Part shown: positions 8,059 through 17,050 of the stretch, in pieces
Layout of the letters: each line of letters begins with the position of its first letter
Position numbering within the stretch: position 1 is the stretch's first letter
Source: Clostridia bacterium
GTDB taxonomy: Bacteria; Bacillota; Clostridia; Oscillospirales; CAG-272
Assembly (NCBI GenBank): GCA_017540175.1
Contig: JAFYBN010000009.1
Span: 1-59,001 of the forward strand
DNA: 59,001 nucleotides
Reading direction: 5' to 3'
Notes under the pieces: generated by a model
Databases searched by the model: none
Seen by the model: only the letters and a program-made list of their open reading frames with translations
What the model was told of the DNA's origin: nothing
Made by a program: the position numbers and the translations under genes

Positions 8059-10398
8059 ATGAAGACGCTGAAAGACGCGAAAATCGGAGAGGTTGTCGTT
8101 GTGACGAAGCTGAACGGGGAAGGCGCGCTCCGTCAGCATTTTCTCGATATGGGCGTGATCCCCGGCACGGAGATCACGGTCGTGAAATACGCGCCGATGG
8201 GGGACCCGGTCGAGCTTCTGCTCCACGGCTACAAGCTCACCCTGCGGCTCGAGGACGCCGCGAAGATCGACGTGGAGCCCGCCGGAGAGAAATCCGGATC
8301 AGAGAGCCGCGGGGCGCGCAGAAAGGTCAGCGAGCACCCCGGACTCGGCGAGCCGGGCAAGTACCATCCGAAGGGGAGCGGCGATCCCCTCCCGGACGAT
8401 ACCCTGCTCACCTTCGCGCTCGTGGGGAATCAGAACTGCGGCAAGACCACCCTGTTCAACCAGCTCACGGGGGCGAATCAGCACGTCGGCAATTTCCCCG
8501 GCGTCACGGTCGACCGCAAGGACGGCGCGGTGCGGGGCTACCCGAACACCCGCGTGACCGATCTGCCCGGCATTTATTCCATGTCCCCGTACAGCAGCGA
8601 GGAGATCGTGTCGCGCAATTTCGTCCTCGACGAAAAGCCGAAGGCGATCATCAACATCGTAGACGCGACGAACATCGAGCGCAACCTCTTCCTCACGATG
8701 CAGCTGCTCGAGATGAACATCCCGATGGTGGTCGCGCTCAATATGATGGACGAGGTCACGGCGAACGGCGGAACGGTCGACGTGAACGAAATGGAATCCG
8801 CGCTCGGCGTGCCGGTCGTCCCGATTTCGGCGGCGAAAAACCAGGGCATCGCGGAGCTGATCGAACACGCGATCCACGTCGCGCATTTCCAGGAGCGCCC
8901 CGCGCGGCAGGATTTCTGCGACGAAAGCGATCACGGCGGCGCGGTGCACCGCTGTCTGCACAGCATCTGCCACCTGATCGAGGACCACGCCCGGGACGCG
9001 GAGATTCCCCTGCGCTTTGCGGCGTCCAAGCTTGTGGAGGGGGACGCGCTCGTGCTCGAGAAGCTGAAGCTCGATCAGAACGAGCGGGAAACCATGGAGC
9101 ACATCATCCTCCAGCTGGAAAAAGAAAGAGAGCTGGATCGAAGCGCCGCCGTCGCGGACATGCGCTATACCTTCATCACGAGAGTGTGCGAGGCGTGCGT
9201 GAAAAAGCCGAAGGTGAGCCGGGAAAGCGTGCGCAGCGAAAAGATCGACGCGGTGCTCACCGGAAAGTGGACGGCGATCCCCTTCTTCATCCTCATCATG
9301 GGGCTCGTATTCTGGCTGACCTTCGACATCATCGGCGGGACTTTGCAGGGGCTGCTCGAGAGCGGGATCGAAGCGCTTACCGCCGCGGTTGACCGCGGCA
9401 TGAGCGCGGCGGGCGTGAACGAAACGATCCACGGGCTCGTCATAGACGGCATTTTCGCCGGGGTCGGCTCGGTTCTGAGCTTTCTGCCCATCATCGTCAC
9501 GCTGTTCCTCTTCCTCTCCCTGCTCGAGGACAGCGGTTACATCGCCCGCGTCGCGTTTTTCATGGACAGGCTGCTGCGCCGCATCGGTCTTTCGGGGCGG
9601 AGCATCGTGCCGCTGCTCATCGGCTTCGGCTGCACCGTCCCGGCGGTCATGGCGACCCGGACGCTGCCGAGCGAGCGCGACCGCAAAATGACTATTCTGC
9701 TCACGCCGTTCATGAGCTGCACGGCAAAGCTGCCGATTTACGCCTTCTTTGTGGACGCCTTCTTCGCTGAACACAAGGCGGCGGTCATGATCGGGCTCTA
9801 TCTGCTCGGCATCGCGGTCGGCATCTTCATGGCGTTCCTCTTCAAGGGGACGCTGTTCAAGGGCGAGGCGGTCCCGTTTGTGATGGAGCTGCCGAATTAC
9901 AGAATGCCGGGCGCGAAAAACGTGCTCCGGCTGCTCTGGGAAAAGGCGAAGGATTTTCTGCAGCGCGCCTTCTCCGTCATACTCATCGCGACCGTGGTGA
10001 TCTGGCTCCTGCAGAGCTTTGACTGGAGACTGCGGCTCGCCGCCGATCAGCAGTCGAGCATCCTCGCCACGATCGCAGGCTGGATCGCGCCCGTCATGCG
10101 GCCGCTCGGACTGGGAGACTGGCGCATCTGCACCTCCCTCATCAGCGGCTTCATGGCAAAGGAAAGCGTTGTCTCCACCATGGGCATCCTCTTCGGCGAG
10201 AGCGTTTCCGCCGTGCTGACCGTGCCGTCCGCCGCGGCTCTGCTCGTGTTCTCCCTGCTCTATACCCCGTGCGTGGCGGCGATCACGTCCATTCGGAGGG
10301 AGCTCGGCGGCAAGTGGGCGCTCGGGGTTGTCGTATGGCAGTGCGCCATTGCGTGGATCGCCGCGTCGGTCGTCCATTTGATCGCAATCCTGCTCTGA
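8059..10398 (+). CDS. feoB: FeoA-FeoB fusion ferrous iron transporter
   Basis: The 779-residue protein fuses FeoA (residues 1-75, SH3-like, with GALRQHFLDMGVIPG) to FeoB. The G domain follows a linker: G1 GNQNCGKTT (about 122), switch region VGNFPGVTVDRKDG, G3 DLPGIYS, G4 NMMD and G5 SAAKNQG. The membrane part holds the Gate motifs with conserved Cys in GFGCTVPAVMATR and FMSCTAKLPIY. It imports Fe2+ across the cytoplasmic membrane, with GTP binding controlling the pore. The start at 8059 is the only one that opens cleanly on the FeoA domain; it is four bases after the stop of the preceding gene, so translation is probably coupled. A FeoB-associated protein follows. Confidence 0.95.
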   Translation: MKTLKDAKIGEVVVVTKLNGEGALRQHFLDMGVIPGTEITVVKYAPMGDPVELLLHGYKLTLRLEDAAKIDVEPAGEKSGSESRGARRKVSEHPGLGEPGKYHPKGSGDPLPDDTLLTFALVGNQNCGKTTLFNQLTGANQHVGNFPGVTVDRKDGAVRGYPNTRVTDLPGIYSMSPYSSEEIVSRNFVLDEKPKAIINIVDATNIERNLFLTMQLLEMNIPMVVALNMMDEVTANGGTVDVNEMESALGVPVVPISAAKNQGIAELIEHAIHVAHFQERPARQDFCDESDHGGAVHRCLHSICHLIEDHARDAEIPLRFAASKLVEGDALVLEKLKLDQNERETMEHIILQLEKERELDRSAAVADMRYTFITRVCEACVKKPKVSRESVRSEKIDAVLTGKWTAIPFFILIMGLVFWLTFDIIGGTLQGLLESGIEALTAAVDRGMSAAGVNETIHGLVIDGIFAGVGSVLSFLPIIVTLFLFLSLLEDSGYIARVAFFMDRLLRRIGLSGRSIVPLLIGFGCTVPAVMATRTLPSERDRKMTILLTPFMSCTAKLPIYAFFVDAFFAEHKAAVMIGLYLLGIAVGIFMAFLFKGTLFKGEAVPFVMELPNYRMPGAKNVLRLLWEKAKDFLQRAFSVILIATVVIWLLQSFDWRLRLAADQQSSILATIAGWIAPVMRPLGLGDWRICTSLISGFMAKESVVSTMGILFGESVSAVLTVPSAAALLVFSLLYTPCVAAITSIRRELGGKWALGVVVWQCAIAWIAASVVHLIAILL

Positions 10399-10482
10399 CG
10401 TCTGAGGGGCAGGGGGCGGGAGGCGGCTCGTCCGCCCCGCACAACGCATATCCGCGCATAGAGGCACGGAGGAGGAAGGCGT

Positions 10483-10746
10483 ATGAATTTCTGGGATGTT
10501 TTGATCCTCGCGGCGGTTGCCCTCGCCGTCGCCCTCGCGGCGCTTCAGCTGTATAAAACGCGCAAGCGCGGGGGCTGTTCCTGCGGGGAATGCTCCTCCT
10601 GCGGCGCATGCCCGTCCCGCGGCTCGTGTTCTTCCCGCGGCGCGTGTCCGTCCTGCGGGAAAACGAAGGCAGCAAAGGATCACAAAGTAACCGAAGAAAA
10701 CAAGGACGGCGTCGGAAACGAAGGCAGCGGGGAAAACGAAAGATAA
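10483..10746 (+). CDS. FeoB-associated Cys-rich membrane protein
   Basis: An 87-residue protein with one N-terminal membrane helix (about 4-22), a short basic stretch, then a Cys-rich run with repeated C-x-C and C-x-x-C units (CSCGECSSCGAC, then CPSCGK) and a hydrophilic Lys/Glu/Asn tail. This is the layout of the FeoB-associated family found directly after feoB in Clostridia. It may bind or hand over iron on the cytoplasmic side. CACGGAGGAGG stands just before its start. The number of Cys-Gly-Ser repeats looks expanded compared with shorter relatives. Confidence 0.85.
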   Translation: MNFWDVLILAAVALAVALAALQLYKTRKRGGCSCGECSSCGACPSRGSCSSRGACPSCGKTKAAKDHKVTEENKDGVGNEGSGENER

Positions 10747-10783
10747 AGAATAACTGAGATCAAATTCACGGGAGGAGCCTTTT

Positions 10784-12013
10784 ATGAACGACAGGGAAAT
10801 CGTGCGCGATCTCGCGCGGGCATACGCCGCGGTCGCGTTTTCCGACGAAACGAAGGCAAAGGCCGCGAACTGGGGGCGGATCAACGCCCTTGACGCGAAC
10901 GCGCGCCCGCCGATCATCCTCGATCAGCTTCCGTGGCACGAGTTCGCGGGGCACGAGGATCTGAAATGCCTGTGCGCCGATCCGTTTCTCAGGGACATGG
11001 AAAACTATTTCCGCTGCGAGCTCTTCCGCGTCCGGCATTTCGGCGCGGACCTCGTCCTGCCGCCGTATTACCCCTGTTATAAGGTCATGGACGACACGGG
11101 GTACGGCATCTCAACCGTCACGCAGGACGAAAGCGGGCACGCGGGCGCTCAGACCCATCTCTTCGTCGACCAGCTTCCGGACGACGCCTCGCTCGCGAAG
11201 CTGAAACGGCGTGTCGTCACCGCGCGCCCCGAGGAGACGGCGCGCAGAAAAGAGCGCATGGAGGACGTGATCGGGGACATCCTCGAGGTGCGTCCCACGG
11301 GGGTCATGATCTGGGCGGCGATCTGGGACCGGATCACGTTCTGGAAGGGCGCGGAGGCGTGCCTCTGGGCGCTGATCGACGAGCCGGATTTCGTGCGCAG
11401 AATGATGGCGCGGCTCGTGGAGATCGAGATGGACTACGTCGACCAGCTCGAGGCGCAGAATCTTCTTGCGGCGGGCGTGGGGACGAAGTGCCACTGCGTG
11501 GAGACCTACGTCGACGAGGAGCGGTGGAGACGGATCGATCAGGCGCACATCCGCACCGAGGACTGCTGGATCTCGGGCGCGGCGCAGATCTTTTCGGAGG
11601 TCTCCCCCGCCATGCACGACGAGTTCGAGATCGAATTCATGAAGCCCCTCTACGACCGCTTCGGCTGGGTGAATTACGGCTGCTGCGATCCCTTAGACAG
11701 AAAGATCGACATCGTGCGCAAGCTCAAAACGGTGCGCTCCATATCGGCGAGCCCGTGGACGAACGTGGAGATGCAGGCGGAGGCGATGGGCGGCGACTAC
11801 GCCATGATGCGCAAGCCCAACCCCGCCTACGTCCGCGCGGGATACCCCGAGCGCGACGCGGTGGTGAAGGAGACCCGCGCGACTCTGGCGGCGTGCCGGA
11901 GAAACCGCACGCCGGTCGCCTTCGTGCTCAAGGACATCACGACGGTGAGCGGCCGCGTCGAAGGGCTCGGCGAATGGGTCGAGCTCGTGAAAGCGGAGAT
12001 CGAAAACGGATAA
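10784..12013 (+). CDS. UroD-superfamily (corrinoid methyltransferase-like) protein
   Basis: A 409-residue protein of the uroporphyrinogen decarboxylase superfamily clade that is not HemE: it is longer than HemE (about 350), lacks the HemE N-terminal block, and instead has KCHCVETY and NYGCCDPLDRKIDIV. These Cys/His clusters resemble the zinc site of MtaA/MtbA-type methyltransferases, though spacing differs. C-terminal blocks VRSISASPWTN and MRKPNP are typical of uncharacterised clostridial members. It may transfer methyl or act on a tetrapyrrole or sugar-derived substrate; no corrinoid protein is nearby. GGGAGGAG precedes the start. The broken gene at 6963 belongs to the same superfamily but not the same subgroup. 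Confidence 0.7.
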   Translation: MNDREIVRDLARAYAAVAFSDETKAKAANWGRINALDANARPPIILDQLPWHEFAGHEDLKCLCADPFLRDMENYFRCELFRVRHFGADLVLPPYYPCYKVMDDTGYGISTVTQDESGHAGAQTHLFVDQLPDDASLAKLKRRVVTARPEETARRKERMEDVIGDILEVRPTGVMIWAAIWDRITFWKGAEACLWALIDEPDFVRRMMARLVEIEMDYVDQLEAQNLLAAGVGTKCHCVETYVDEERWRRIDQAHIRTEDCWISGAAQIFSEVSPAMHDEFEIEFMKPLYDRFGWVNYGCCDPLDRKIDIVRKLKTVRSISASPWTNVEMQAEAMGGDYAMMRKPNPAYVRAGYPERDAVVKETRATLAACRRNRTPVAFVLKDITTVSGRVEGLGEWVELVKAEIENG

Positions 12014-12135
12014 AGCGGCGGGAACATCGGACGTCATCGGAATCGGACAACATCAAACGGAACCGACGGCAAGGGCATCGGACTGCGGGGCGGGAGCAAG
12101 ACGGAAACAGAAAACAGCGAACGGAGGATATGGTA

Positions 12136-12786
12136 ATGAAGGAATTTGCCGAAAAGCACATCGCGGTCAACACCCAGAGCAGCGTCAGGATCGCCGGGGA
12201 AGGCGGCGCGGTCGTGTACGTCGATCCGCTTGAGATCGCCGGGGAGCCGCACGACGCGGATCTCGTCCTCGTCACCCACCGGCACGGGGACCATTTCTCC
12301 CCCTCGGATATTGCGAAGCTCGTAAAGCCCGGGGCGGTAATCGCCGCGCCGGAGGGAATGGCGAAGGAAGCCGAAAAAAGCCTCGGGATCCCGGTTCTGC
12401 CCGTCAGACCCGGCGAACGGTACGAGGCGGGCGGCGTCCGCTTCGAGACGGTCGCGGCGTACAACAAATTAAAGCCCTTCCATCCGAAGAGCGCGGGATG
12501 GGTGGGCTATGTGGTCGTCATGGACGGCAGAAGGATTTATGTCGCCGGGGACACGGACGCGACGAAGGAGGCGGAGGAGACCGTCTGCGACGTCGCCCTG
12601 CTGCCCGTGGGCGGCAAGTACACCATGACCGCGAAGGAAGCCGCTGGGCTCGTCAACCGGATGAAGAAAAAGCCCGCCGCGGCGATCCCCACGCATTACG
12701 GAACGATCGTGGGAAAGAGCACGGACGGGGCGGACTTCGCGTCGGGCGTGGAAGACGGCGTCGAGGTCGTTTTGAAACTCGGATGA
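12136..12786 (+). CDS. Metallo-beta-lactamase fold hydrolase
   Basis: A 216-residue protein with the metal-binding signature THRHGDHFS (H-x-H-x-D-H), a second His/Asp set in YVAGDTDATKEA, and a final IPTHYGTIVGK. This is the compact UPF0173/YtkL-like type with beta-strand opening VRIAGEGGAVVYVDPL. It should bind two metal ions and cleave a phosphoester or related bond; the substrate is unknown. The start at 12136 was preferred over 12130 because ACGGAGG ends eight bases before it. It follows the UroD-like gene by 122 bp. Confidence 0.8.
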   Translation: MKEFAEKHIAVNTQSSVRIAGEGGAVVYVDPLEIAGEPHDADLVLVTHRHGDHFSPSDIAKLVKPGAVIAAPEGMAKEAEKSLGIPVLPVRPGERYEAGGVRFETVAAYNKLKPFHPKSAGWVGYVVVMDGRRIYVAGDTDATKEAEETVCDVALLPVGGKYTMTAKEAAGLVNRMKKKPAAAIPTHYGTIVGKSTDGADFASGVEDGVEVVLKLG

Positions 12787-12803
12787 GAGTGAGAATATCG
12801 AAG

Positions 12804-12847
12804 AGGACCGCGCGGCGGCTTGAGCGTCTGCGCGGTCCTTTGTCTTT
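12804..12847. terminator. Intrinsic terminator between convergent genes
   Basis: AGGACCGCGC (12804-12813) pairs with GCGCGGTCCT (12830-12839) and is followed by a T-rich tail. It separates the plus-strand hydrolase gene from the minus-strand MATE gene. Confidence 0.7.
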
Positions 12848-14236
12848 TCACGGTTTCGCAGCTGTCGTTCCTCTGCCCCTTCCTGCTCTCTTTTTCCACA
12901 GCCCGGAGATCAGATAGGTTCCTCCGATGAGGAAGGGAACGAGCCCCGCGAGGGCGTTTCCGTACCAGAAGCCCACGATGCCGAGCCCGAGCTCGATCCC
13001 GAGCAGGAGCGCGAGCCCGATCCGCGCGGCGAGCCCGTCGAGCAGGGCGACCGCGAGGTTCAGCCACGAGTTGCCCGAGCCGTTGATCAAAGCGAAATTC
13101 GCCGGTCTCAGCGTCGCGCCGAGGTACTGCACGAGCGCGACGGGAACATAGATCAGCGCCATCTCAAGCACCGCCTCGTCGTCCGAGAAGAGCCCGAACA
13201 GCCATTCCGGATGGAACACGGTGACGACGGCGAAGAGGCTCGCCGGGATCGCGACCACCCAGAGCGCGGTGAAGACGATCTTCGGGACGCGCTCGAGCTT
13301 GCGCGCGCCCAGCGCCTGGGAGACCATCGCGCCGCCTGCCGAGGAGATCGCCTGCGACACGACGCCGATCATGCTCTCGAGCTTGCGCGCGACGCCGGTG
13401 ACCGCCACGGCGACCGTTCCGTAGGAGTTGACGTAGGAATTCACGAAGAGCATCGAAAACGTCACCGCGGCGGACTGGATCACCATCGGGATGCCGAGGA
13501 AGATGAGCGGGCGGGTCGTCTCTCGCCCCAGACGGAAATCGGCGGGGCGGAAGGCGAAGCGGATCTGCTCCCTGCCGCGGTATAGCAGGCGCAGAGCGAA
13601 GAGAAAGCTGAACGCCTGTCCGATCACGGTCGCAAGCGCCGCGCCGAAGGGACCCAGACCGAGCGGGCCGACGAAGAGGATGTCGAGCACGATGTTGATG
13701 ACCGACGCGATGGCGATGATCTGGAAGGGGTGACGCGAGTCGCCCATGCCGCGCAAAATCGCCGAGACGAGGTTGTAGCCGTAGATGAAAAAGGTTCCCC
13801 AGACGCAGGTGACGCTGTACTGCCGGGTGAATTCCCAAATGTCCTCCGGCGTGTTCAGCCAGCCGAGGATGCCCTGATAGGAAAAGAGGAACACGCCCGT
13901 GATGACGACGGCGAGCGCGCCGAGCAGGGTGAACAGCGTGCCGACCATTTCGCCGACCTTGTCCTTTTCGTCCTCCCCGACATAGCGGGAGATGAGGATC
14001 TGCCCCGCGTTCGAGAAGCCCATCGCGACGAAGGTGATGAGCTGGAGCACCTCGCCGCCGATCGCGACGGCGGAGAGCCCCTCCGTTCCGACGAATTTCC
14101 CAACGACGATCATGTCCACCATGTTGTAGACCATCTGGAGCAGGCCGGACAGGAACAGGGGTGTGGAAAAGCGGAGCAGGGTCTTCGGCACGCTGCCCGT
14201 CGTCAGGTCTCGGATCAGTTTTCCGTCCTTCGGCAT
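12848..14236 (-). CDS. MATE family efflux transporter
   Basis: A 462-residue, twelve-helix exporter of the MATE family (MOP superfamily). The N terminus LIRDLTTGSVPKTLLRFSTPLFLSG and the block VDMIVVGKFVGTEGLSAVAIGG are characteristic of the clostridial DinF/NorM-related branch. It would export drugs or metabolites by Na+ or H+ antiport. The start at 14236 is set by AAAGGAGG six bases upstream; an upstream in-frame start is not needed. A perfect promoter lies before it. The C terminus is basic. Confidence 0.92.
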   Translation of the reverse strand: MPKDGKLIRDLTTGSVPKTLLRFSTPLFLSGLLQMVYNMVDMIVVGKFVGTEGLSAVAIGGEVLQLITFVAMGFSNAGQILISRYVGEDEKDKVGEMVGTLFTLLGALAVVITGVFLFSYQGILGWLNTPEDIWEFTRQYSVTCVWGTFFIYGYNLVSAILRGMGDSRHPFQIIAIASVINIVLDILFVGPLGLGPFGAALATVIGQAFSFLFALRLLYRGREQIRFAFRPADFRLGRETTRPLIFLGIPMVIQSAAVTFSMLFVNSYVNSYGTVAVAVTGVARKLESMIGVVSQAISSAGGAMVSQALGARKLERVPKIVFTALWVVAIPASLFAVVTVFHPEWLFGLFSDDEAVLEMALIYVPVALVQYLGATLRPANFALINGSGNSWLNLAVALLDGLAARIGLALLLGIELGLGIVGFWYGNALAGLVPFLIGGTYLISGLWKKRAGRGRGTTAAKP

Positions 14237-14273
14237 GGGTGTCCTCCTTTCGTCGGATGGGATCTTGAAACTG

Positions 14274-14302
14274 ATTATACCATGCCCGGCTCCGTCTGTC
14301 AA
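14274..14302 (-). promoter_or_regulatory. Promoter of the MATE gene
   Basis: Minus strand TTGACA (14297-14302), 17 bp, TATAAT (14274-14279). Confidence 0.8.
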
Positions 14303-14403
14303 TGCGCGGACGGGATTTTGGCGGCCGAACCGGCGGGACCGGCGGCGGAGTAGGTTCTTTCGGGAGGCTTCTTTGCATCTCCCTCTTTGTTTACATTTTC
14401 CGC

Positions 14404-14432
14404 TTGAAAAACAGTGCGGACGCGGTTATACT
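14404..14432 (+). promoter_or_regulatory. Promoter of the lipoprotein-nifS-HAD operon
   Basis: TTGAAA (14404-14409), 17 bp, TATACT (14427-14432), about 34 bp before the start at 14466. Confidence 0.7.
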
Positions 14433-14465
14433 GAAAGGGAAATCATTTCGCGGAAAGGCTTTTCT

Positions 14466-14999
14466 ATGAAATACAGCTTCAGGACTTTTCTTTTGATCAC
14501 GCTCGCGCTGGCGCTTCTTCTGTCGTCCTGTGCGAAAAACGGAGCGGACGGTGCTCCCACGGGATACGTCAAAGCGTCGGACGAGCAGGCGGATTTCACC
14601 CTCTATGTTCCGCAGAACTGGACGATCGATCTCTCCTCCGCCGCGGCGGGGGCGTACTGCTCGGCGTCCGATCCGTCCTCCGTCAGCGTCATGGCGTGGG
14701 AGCTTCCGAACGCGGACACCACCCTCGACGAATGGTGGGAGCTGAACCGGAGCGAGATCGAATCCGTCTTTACGGAGTTCGCGGTCGTATCGGATGAAAA
14801 CACGACCGTCGACGGACTTTACGCGAAGAAGGTCGTCTACACGGCGTCCATCGGCGGGTACGCGTACCAGTACATGCAGGTCGCCGCGATCAAGGGGACG
14901 TCCGTGTACCTCTTTACCTACGCGTCCGTGGAGGAGAATTACGAGACCCACCTCGAAGAGGTCGCGAAGATGCTCGAGTTTCTGAAAATCGGATCATAA
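14466..14999 (+). CDS. PsbP-like lipoprotein of unknown function
   Basis: A 177-residue exported protein. The signal ends in the lipobox LLSSC, so it is lipid-anchored. The mature part (YVKASDEQADFTLYVPQNW, then YAKKVVYTASIGGYAYQYMQ) follows the pattern of the small PsbP/DUF1795-type fold: an opening beta sheet, W-containing strands and a C-terminal helix EVAKMLEFLKI. It is encoded four bases before a cysteine desulfurase, which may reflect shared transcription rather than shared function. No partner can be named. Confidence 0.65.
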   Translation: MKYSFRTFLLITLALALLLSSCAKNGADGAPTGYVKASDEQADFTLYVPQNWTIDLSSAAAGAYCSASDPSSVSVMAWELPNADTTLDEWWELNRSEIESVFTEFAVVSDENTTVDGLYAKKVVYTASIGGYAYQYMQVAAIKGTSVYLFTYASVEENYETHLEEVAKMLEFLKIGS

Positions 15000-15003
15000 T
15001 AAT

Positions 15004-16194
15004 ATGACGGAACATTATCTCGATCAGTCCTCGACCACAAAGCCGTCCGACGCGTCGGTCGAGGCGGCACAGCGCGTCAACCGCGAGCTCTGGGGCAACC
15101 CGTCCTCGGTGCACGCCGAGGGAAGGCGCGCCGCCCTCGCGCTCGCGGAGGCGAGAGCCGACGTCGGGCGCACGCTCGGGATGCCGCGCTTCTCGAAGGA
15201 CATGCTGGTTTTCACCTCCTGCGGCACCGAAGCGAACAACCTCGCCATGCTCGGATGCGCGCGCTCGAAAAAGCGCCGCCCCGAATGCCCCGGCACGGTC
15301 GTGATCTCCGCGGGCGAGCACCCGTCGGTCGAAAACCCCGCCGTCCTGCTCGAAAAGGAGGGCTATGCCGTCGTCCGCGTCCCCACGCGCGGGGGCAGGC
15401 TCGATCTCGGCGCGCTCGAGGAAGCTCTCGAAAGCGCCTCAGCGCCCGTGATCTTTGCCGCCTTCATGCTCGTGAACAACGAGACCGGAGCGGTTTACGA
15501 CGTGAAAGCCGCGGCGTCCCTCGTCCGGGCACACGCCCCCGACGCCGTGATCCACTGCGACGCGGTGCAGGCGTATATGAAAATGAAATTCACGCCGATG
15601 TCACTCGGCGTCGACACGATGACGGTCAGCGCGCATAAGATCCACTCCGTCCGCGGCGCGGGCGCGCTTTACGTTTCGGCGGACGTGCTGAAACGGCGCA
15701 ACCTCACGGCGGTCATGCCCGGTGGCGGTCAGGAGAACGGATTCCGCAGCGGGACCGAAAATCTTTCCGCCATCGCGGGCTTTGCGGCGGCGGCGCGGGA
15801 AGGGGCCGAGGAGCTGGACGCGCGGATCGCGAAAACGGCGGCGCTCAGGGCGAAGCTCGACGAGCTGCTCGCGCCTCTCTGCGAAAAAGGGGTGCGGATC
15901 GCCCTGCCCGAGGGGGCGTATCTCTCGAACATCGCGAGCGTCGTGCTCCCGTCCATACGGAGCGAGACCATGCTGAATTACCTCTCGGGGCGCGGCATTT
16001 CGGTCTCCGCCGGCTCCGCGTGCTCGGCGGCGTCGAAGAAGAAAAGCGCCGCGCTGCTCGCCTTCGGGCACGACGAGCGGACCGCTGATTTCGTCATCCG
16101 CGTGAGCATCGACCACACGAATACGGAAGACGATCTTGCCACCTTCGCCGAAGCGCTCTCGGAGGGGGTCGACGGGCTGCAGAGGAAACGGTGA
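15004..16194 (+). CDS. Cysteine desulfurase (NifS/IscS family)
   Basis: A 396-residue class V aminotransferase-fold enzyme. YLDQSSTTKPSD is the NifS opening; the PLP Lys lies in VSAHKIHSVRGAGALY; the catalytic Cys is in SAGSACSAASKKKS, close to the SACTS motif of IscS. It takes sulfur from cysteine to give alanine and an enzyme persulfide for Fe-S clusters, thiolated tRNA or thiamine. No iscU, thiI or mnmA is adjacent, so the acceptor is not known. No clear ribosome binding site precedes the start; it sits four bases after the previous stop and is probably translated by coupling. Confidence 0.9.
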   Translation: MTEHYLDQSSTTKPSDASVEAAQRVNRELWGNPSSVHAEGRRAALALAEARADVGRTLGMPRFSKDMLVFTSCGTEANNLAMLGCARSKKRRPECPGTVVISAGEHPSVENPAVLLEKEGYAVVRVPTRGGRLDLGALEEALESASAPVIFAAFMLVNNETGAVYDVKAAASLVRAHAPDAVIHCDAVQAYMKMKFTPMSLGVDTMTVSAHKIHSVRGAGALYVSADVLKRRNLTAVMPGGGQENGFRSGTENLSAIAGFAAAAREGAEELDARIAKTAALRAKLDELLAPLCEKGVRIALPEGAYLSNIASVVLPSIRSETMLNYLSGRGISVSAGSACSAASKKKSAALLAFGHDERTADFVIRVSIDHTNTEDDLATFAEALSEGVDGLQRKR

Positions 16195-16202
16195 CGGGTG
16201 AC

Positions 16203-16853
16203 ATGAAATACAAAAACTATATCTGGGACTTCGACGGCACCCTCTACGATTCCTATCCCCACGTCTGCGCCTGCTGCTGTCAGGTGCTCGCGGAGGAGGG
16301 GATCCCGTTTGAGCGGGAGGACGTCATGCGGCACCTGCTCGTGTCCTTCGGCGACATGAAGCGGCACACCGGCATGAGCGACGAGGCGTACCGCCGCTTC
16401 GTCGACCGCTCCCACATCGTGGGGGACGGGGAGATCGAGCCGGTCGCCGTGCCGTTCGACGACTGCGAGGCCGTTTTGCGCGCCGTGATCGAAGGCGGCG
16501 GACGGAATTTCATGTACACGCACCGGAACGAAACCGTGTACTATTATCTCGAAAAATACGGCATGAAGCGGTATTTCGCCGATTTCGTCACCTCCGAGGA
16601 GGGCTTTCCCTCAAAGCCCGCGCCGAACGCCGTGCTTGCCCTGATGGAACGCAATGGGCTTTTGCCGGAAGAGACGATCATGGTCGGGGACCGGGAGATC
16701 GACGGGCTGAGCGGACAGGCTGCCGGCATCGCGGGGGCGCTCGTGAATTATCCGCCCGCCCTGCCCGACGGGAGAAGTCCCGCCGAGGTCTCCCGCATGG
16801 ACGTGATCGCCGCCGATCTGAGCGATTTTGCCCGGCAGACGGGGATTTTTTGA
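16203..16853 (+). CDS. HAD-superfamily phosphatase
   Basis: A 216-residue HAD hydrolase. Motif I is WDFDGTLYDS, motif II is MYTHRNET, the motif III Lys is in PSKPAPN, and motif IV is MVGDREIDGLSG. This is the subfamily IA (PGMB-like) pattern. It probably removes phosphate from a small metabolite. The preceding stop overlaps a possible GTG start at 16191; I prefer ATG 16203, which begins just before the conserved core. It is the last gene of the operon that starts at 14466. Confidence 0.8.
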   Translation: MKYKNYIWDFDGTLYDSYPHVCACCCQVLAEEGIPFEREDVMRHLLVSFGDMKRHTGMSDEAYRRFVDRSHIVGDGEIEPVAVPFDDCEAVLRAVIEGGGRNFMYTHRNETVYYYLEKYGMKRYFADFVTSEEGFPSKPAPNAVLALMERNGLLPEETIMVGDREIDGLSGQAAGIAGALVNYPPALPDGRSPAEVSRMDVIAADLSDFARQTGIF

Positions 16854-16948
16854 ACGGCGGGCAACAGATGTGCCGCGGCTTTGTGCACCTCAAACGTTTT
16901 TTTTGCACGGGCTCGCGAAAGATTGTGAAATCTGCGGTGTTTTTGCTC

Positions 16949-16977
16949 TTGCGTACTTTGGCGGAATGTGGTATAAT
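16949..16977 (+). promoter_or_regulatory. Promoter of the rimP-nusA-infB operon
   Basis: TTGCGT (16949-16954), 17 bp, TATAAT (16972-16977). Transcription should begin near 16984, only some 16 bases before the leader hairpin. Confidence 0.75.
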
Positions 16978-16999
16978 ATGTACGTAAGATAGGAGTATG

Positions 17000-17034
17000 G
17001 AGAGTGGGTTCGAGCGAATCCGCTCTCTTGTTTT
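17000..17034 (+). promoter_or_regulatory. Terminator-like hairpin in the rimP leader
   Basis: GAGAGTGGGTTC (17000-17011) pairs over 12 bp (two G-U pairs) with GAATCCGCTCTC (17016-17027), with a 4-nt loop and then a T-rich TTGTTTT. It lies just after the transcription start and 17 bp before the rimP start. It could be an attenuator for NusA-dependent feedback; this is inference. Confidence 0.65.
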
Positions 17035-17050
17035 GAAACGGAAGGCCCAT

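Noticed and set aside
8299-10917. 872-residue minus-strand frame over feoAB
   Set aside because: Antisense shadow of a strongly supported transporter gene.
11359-12135. N-terminal extension of the metallo-beta-lactamase protein into the UroD-like gene
   Set aside because: The extension is an out-of-frame reading of the UroD-like gene; the ribosome binding site at 12121-12127 marks the real start.
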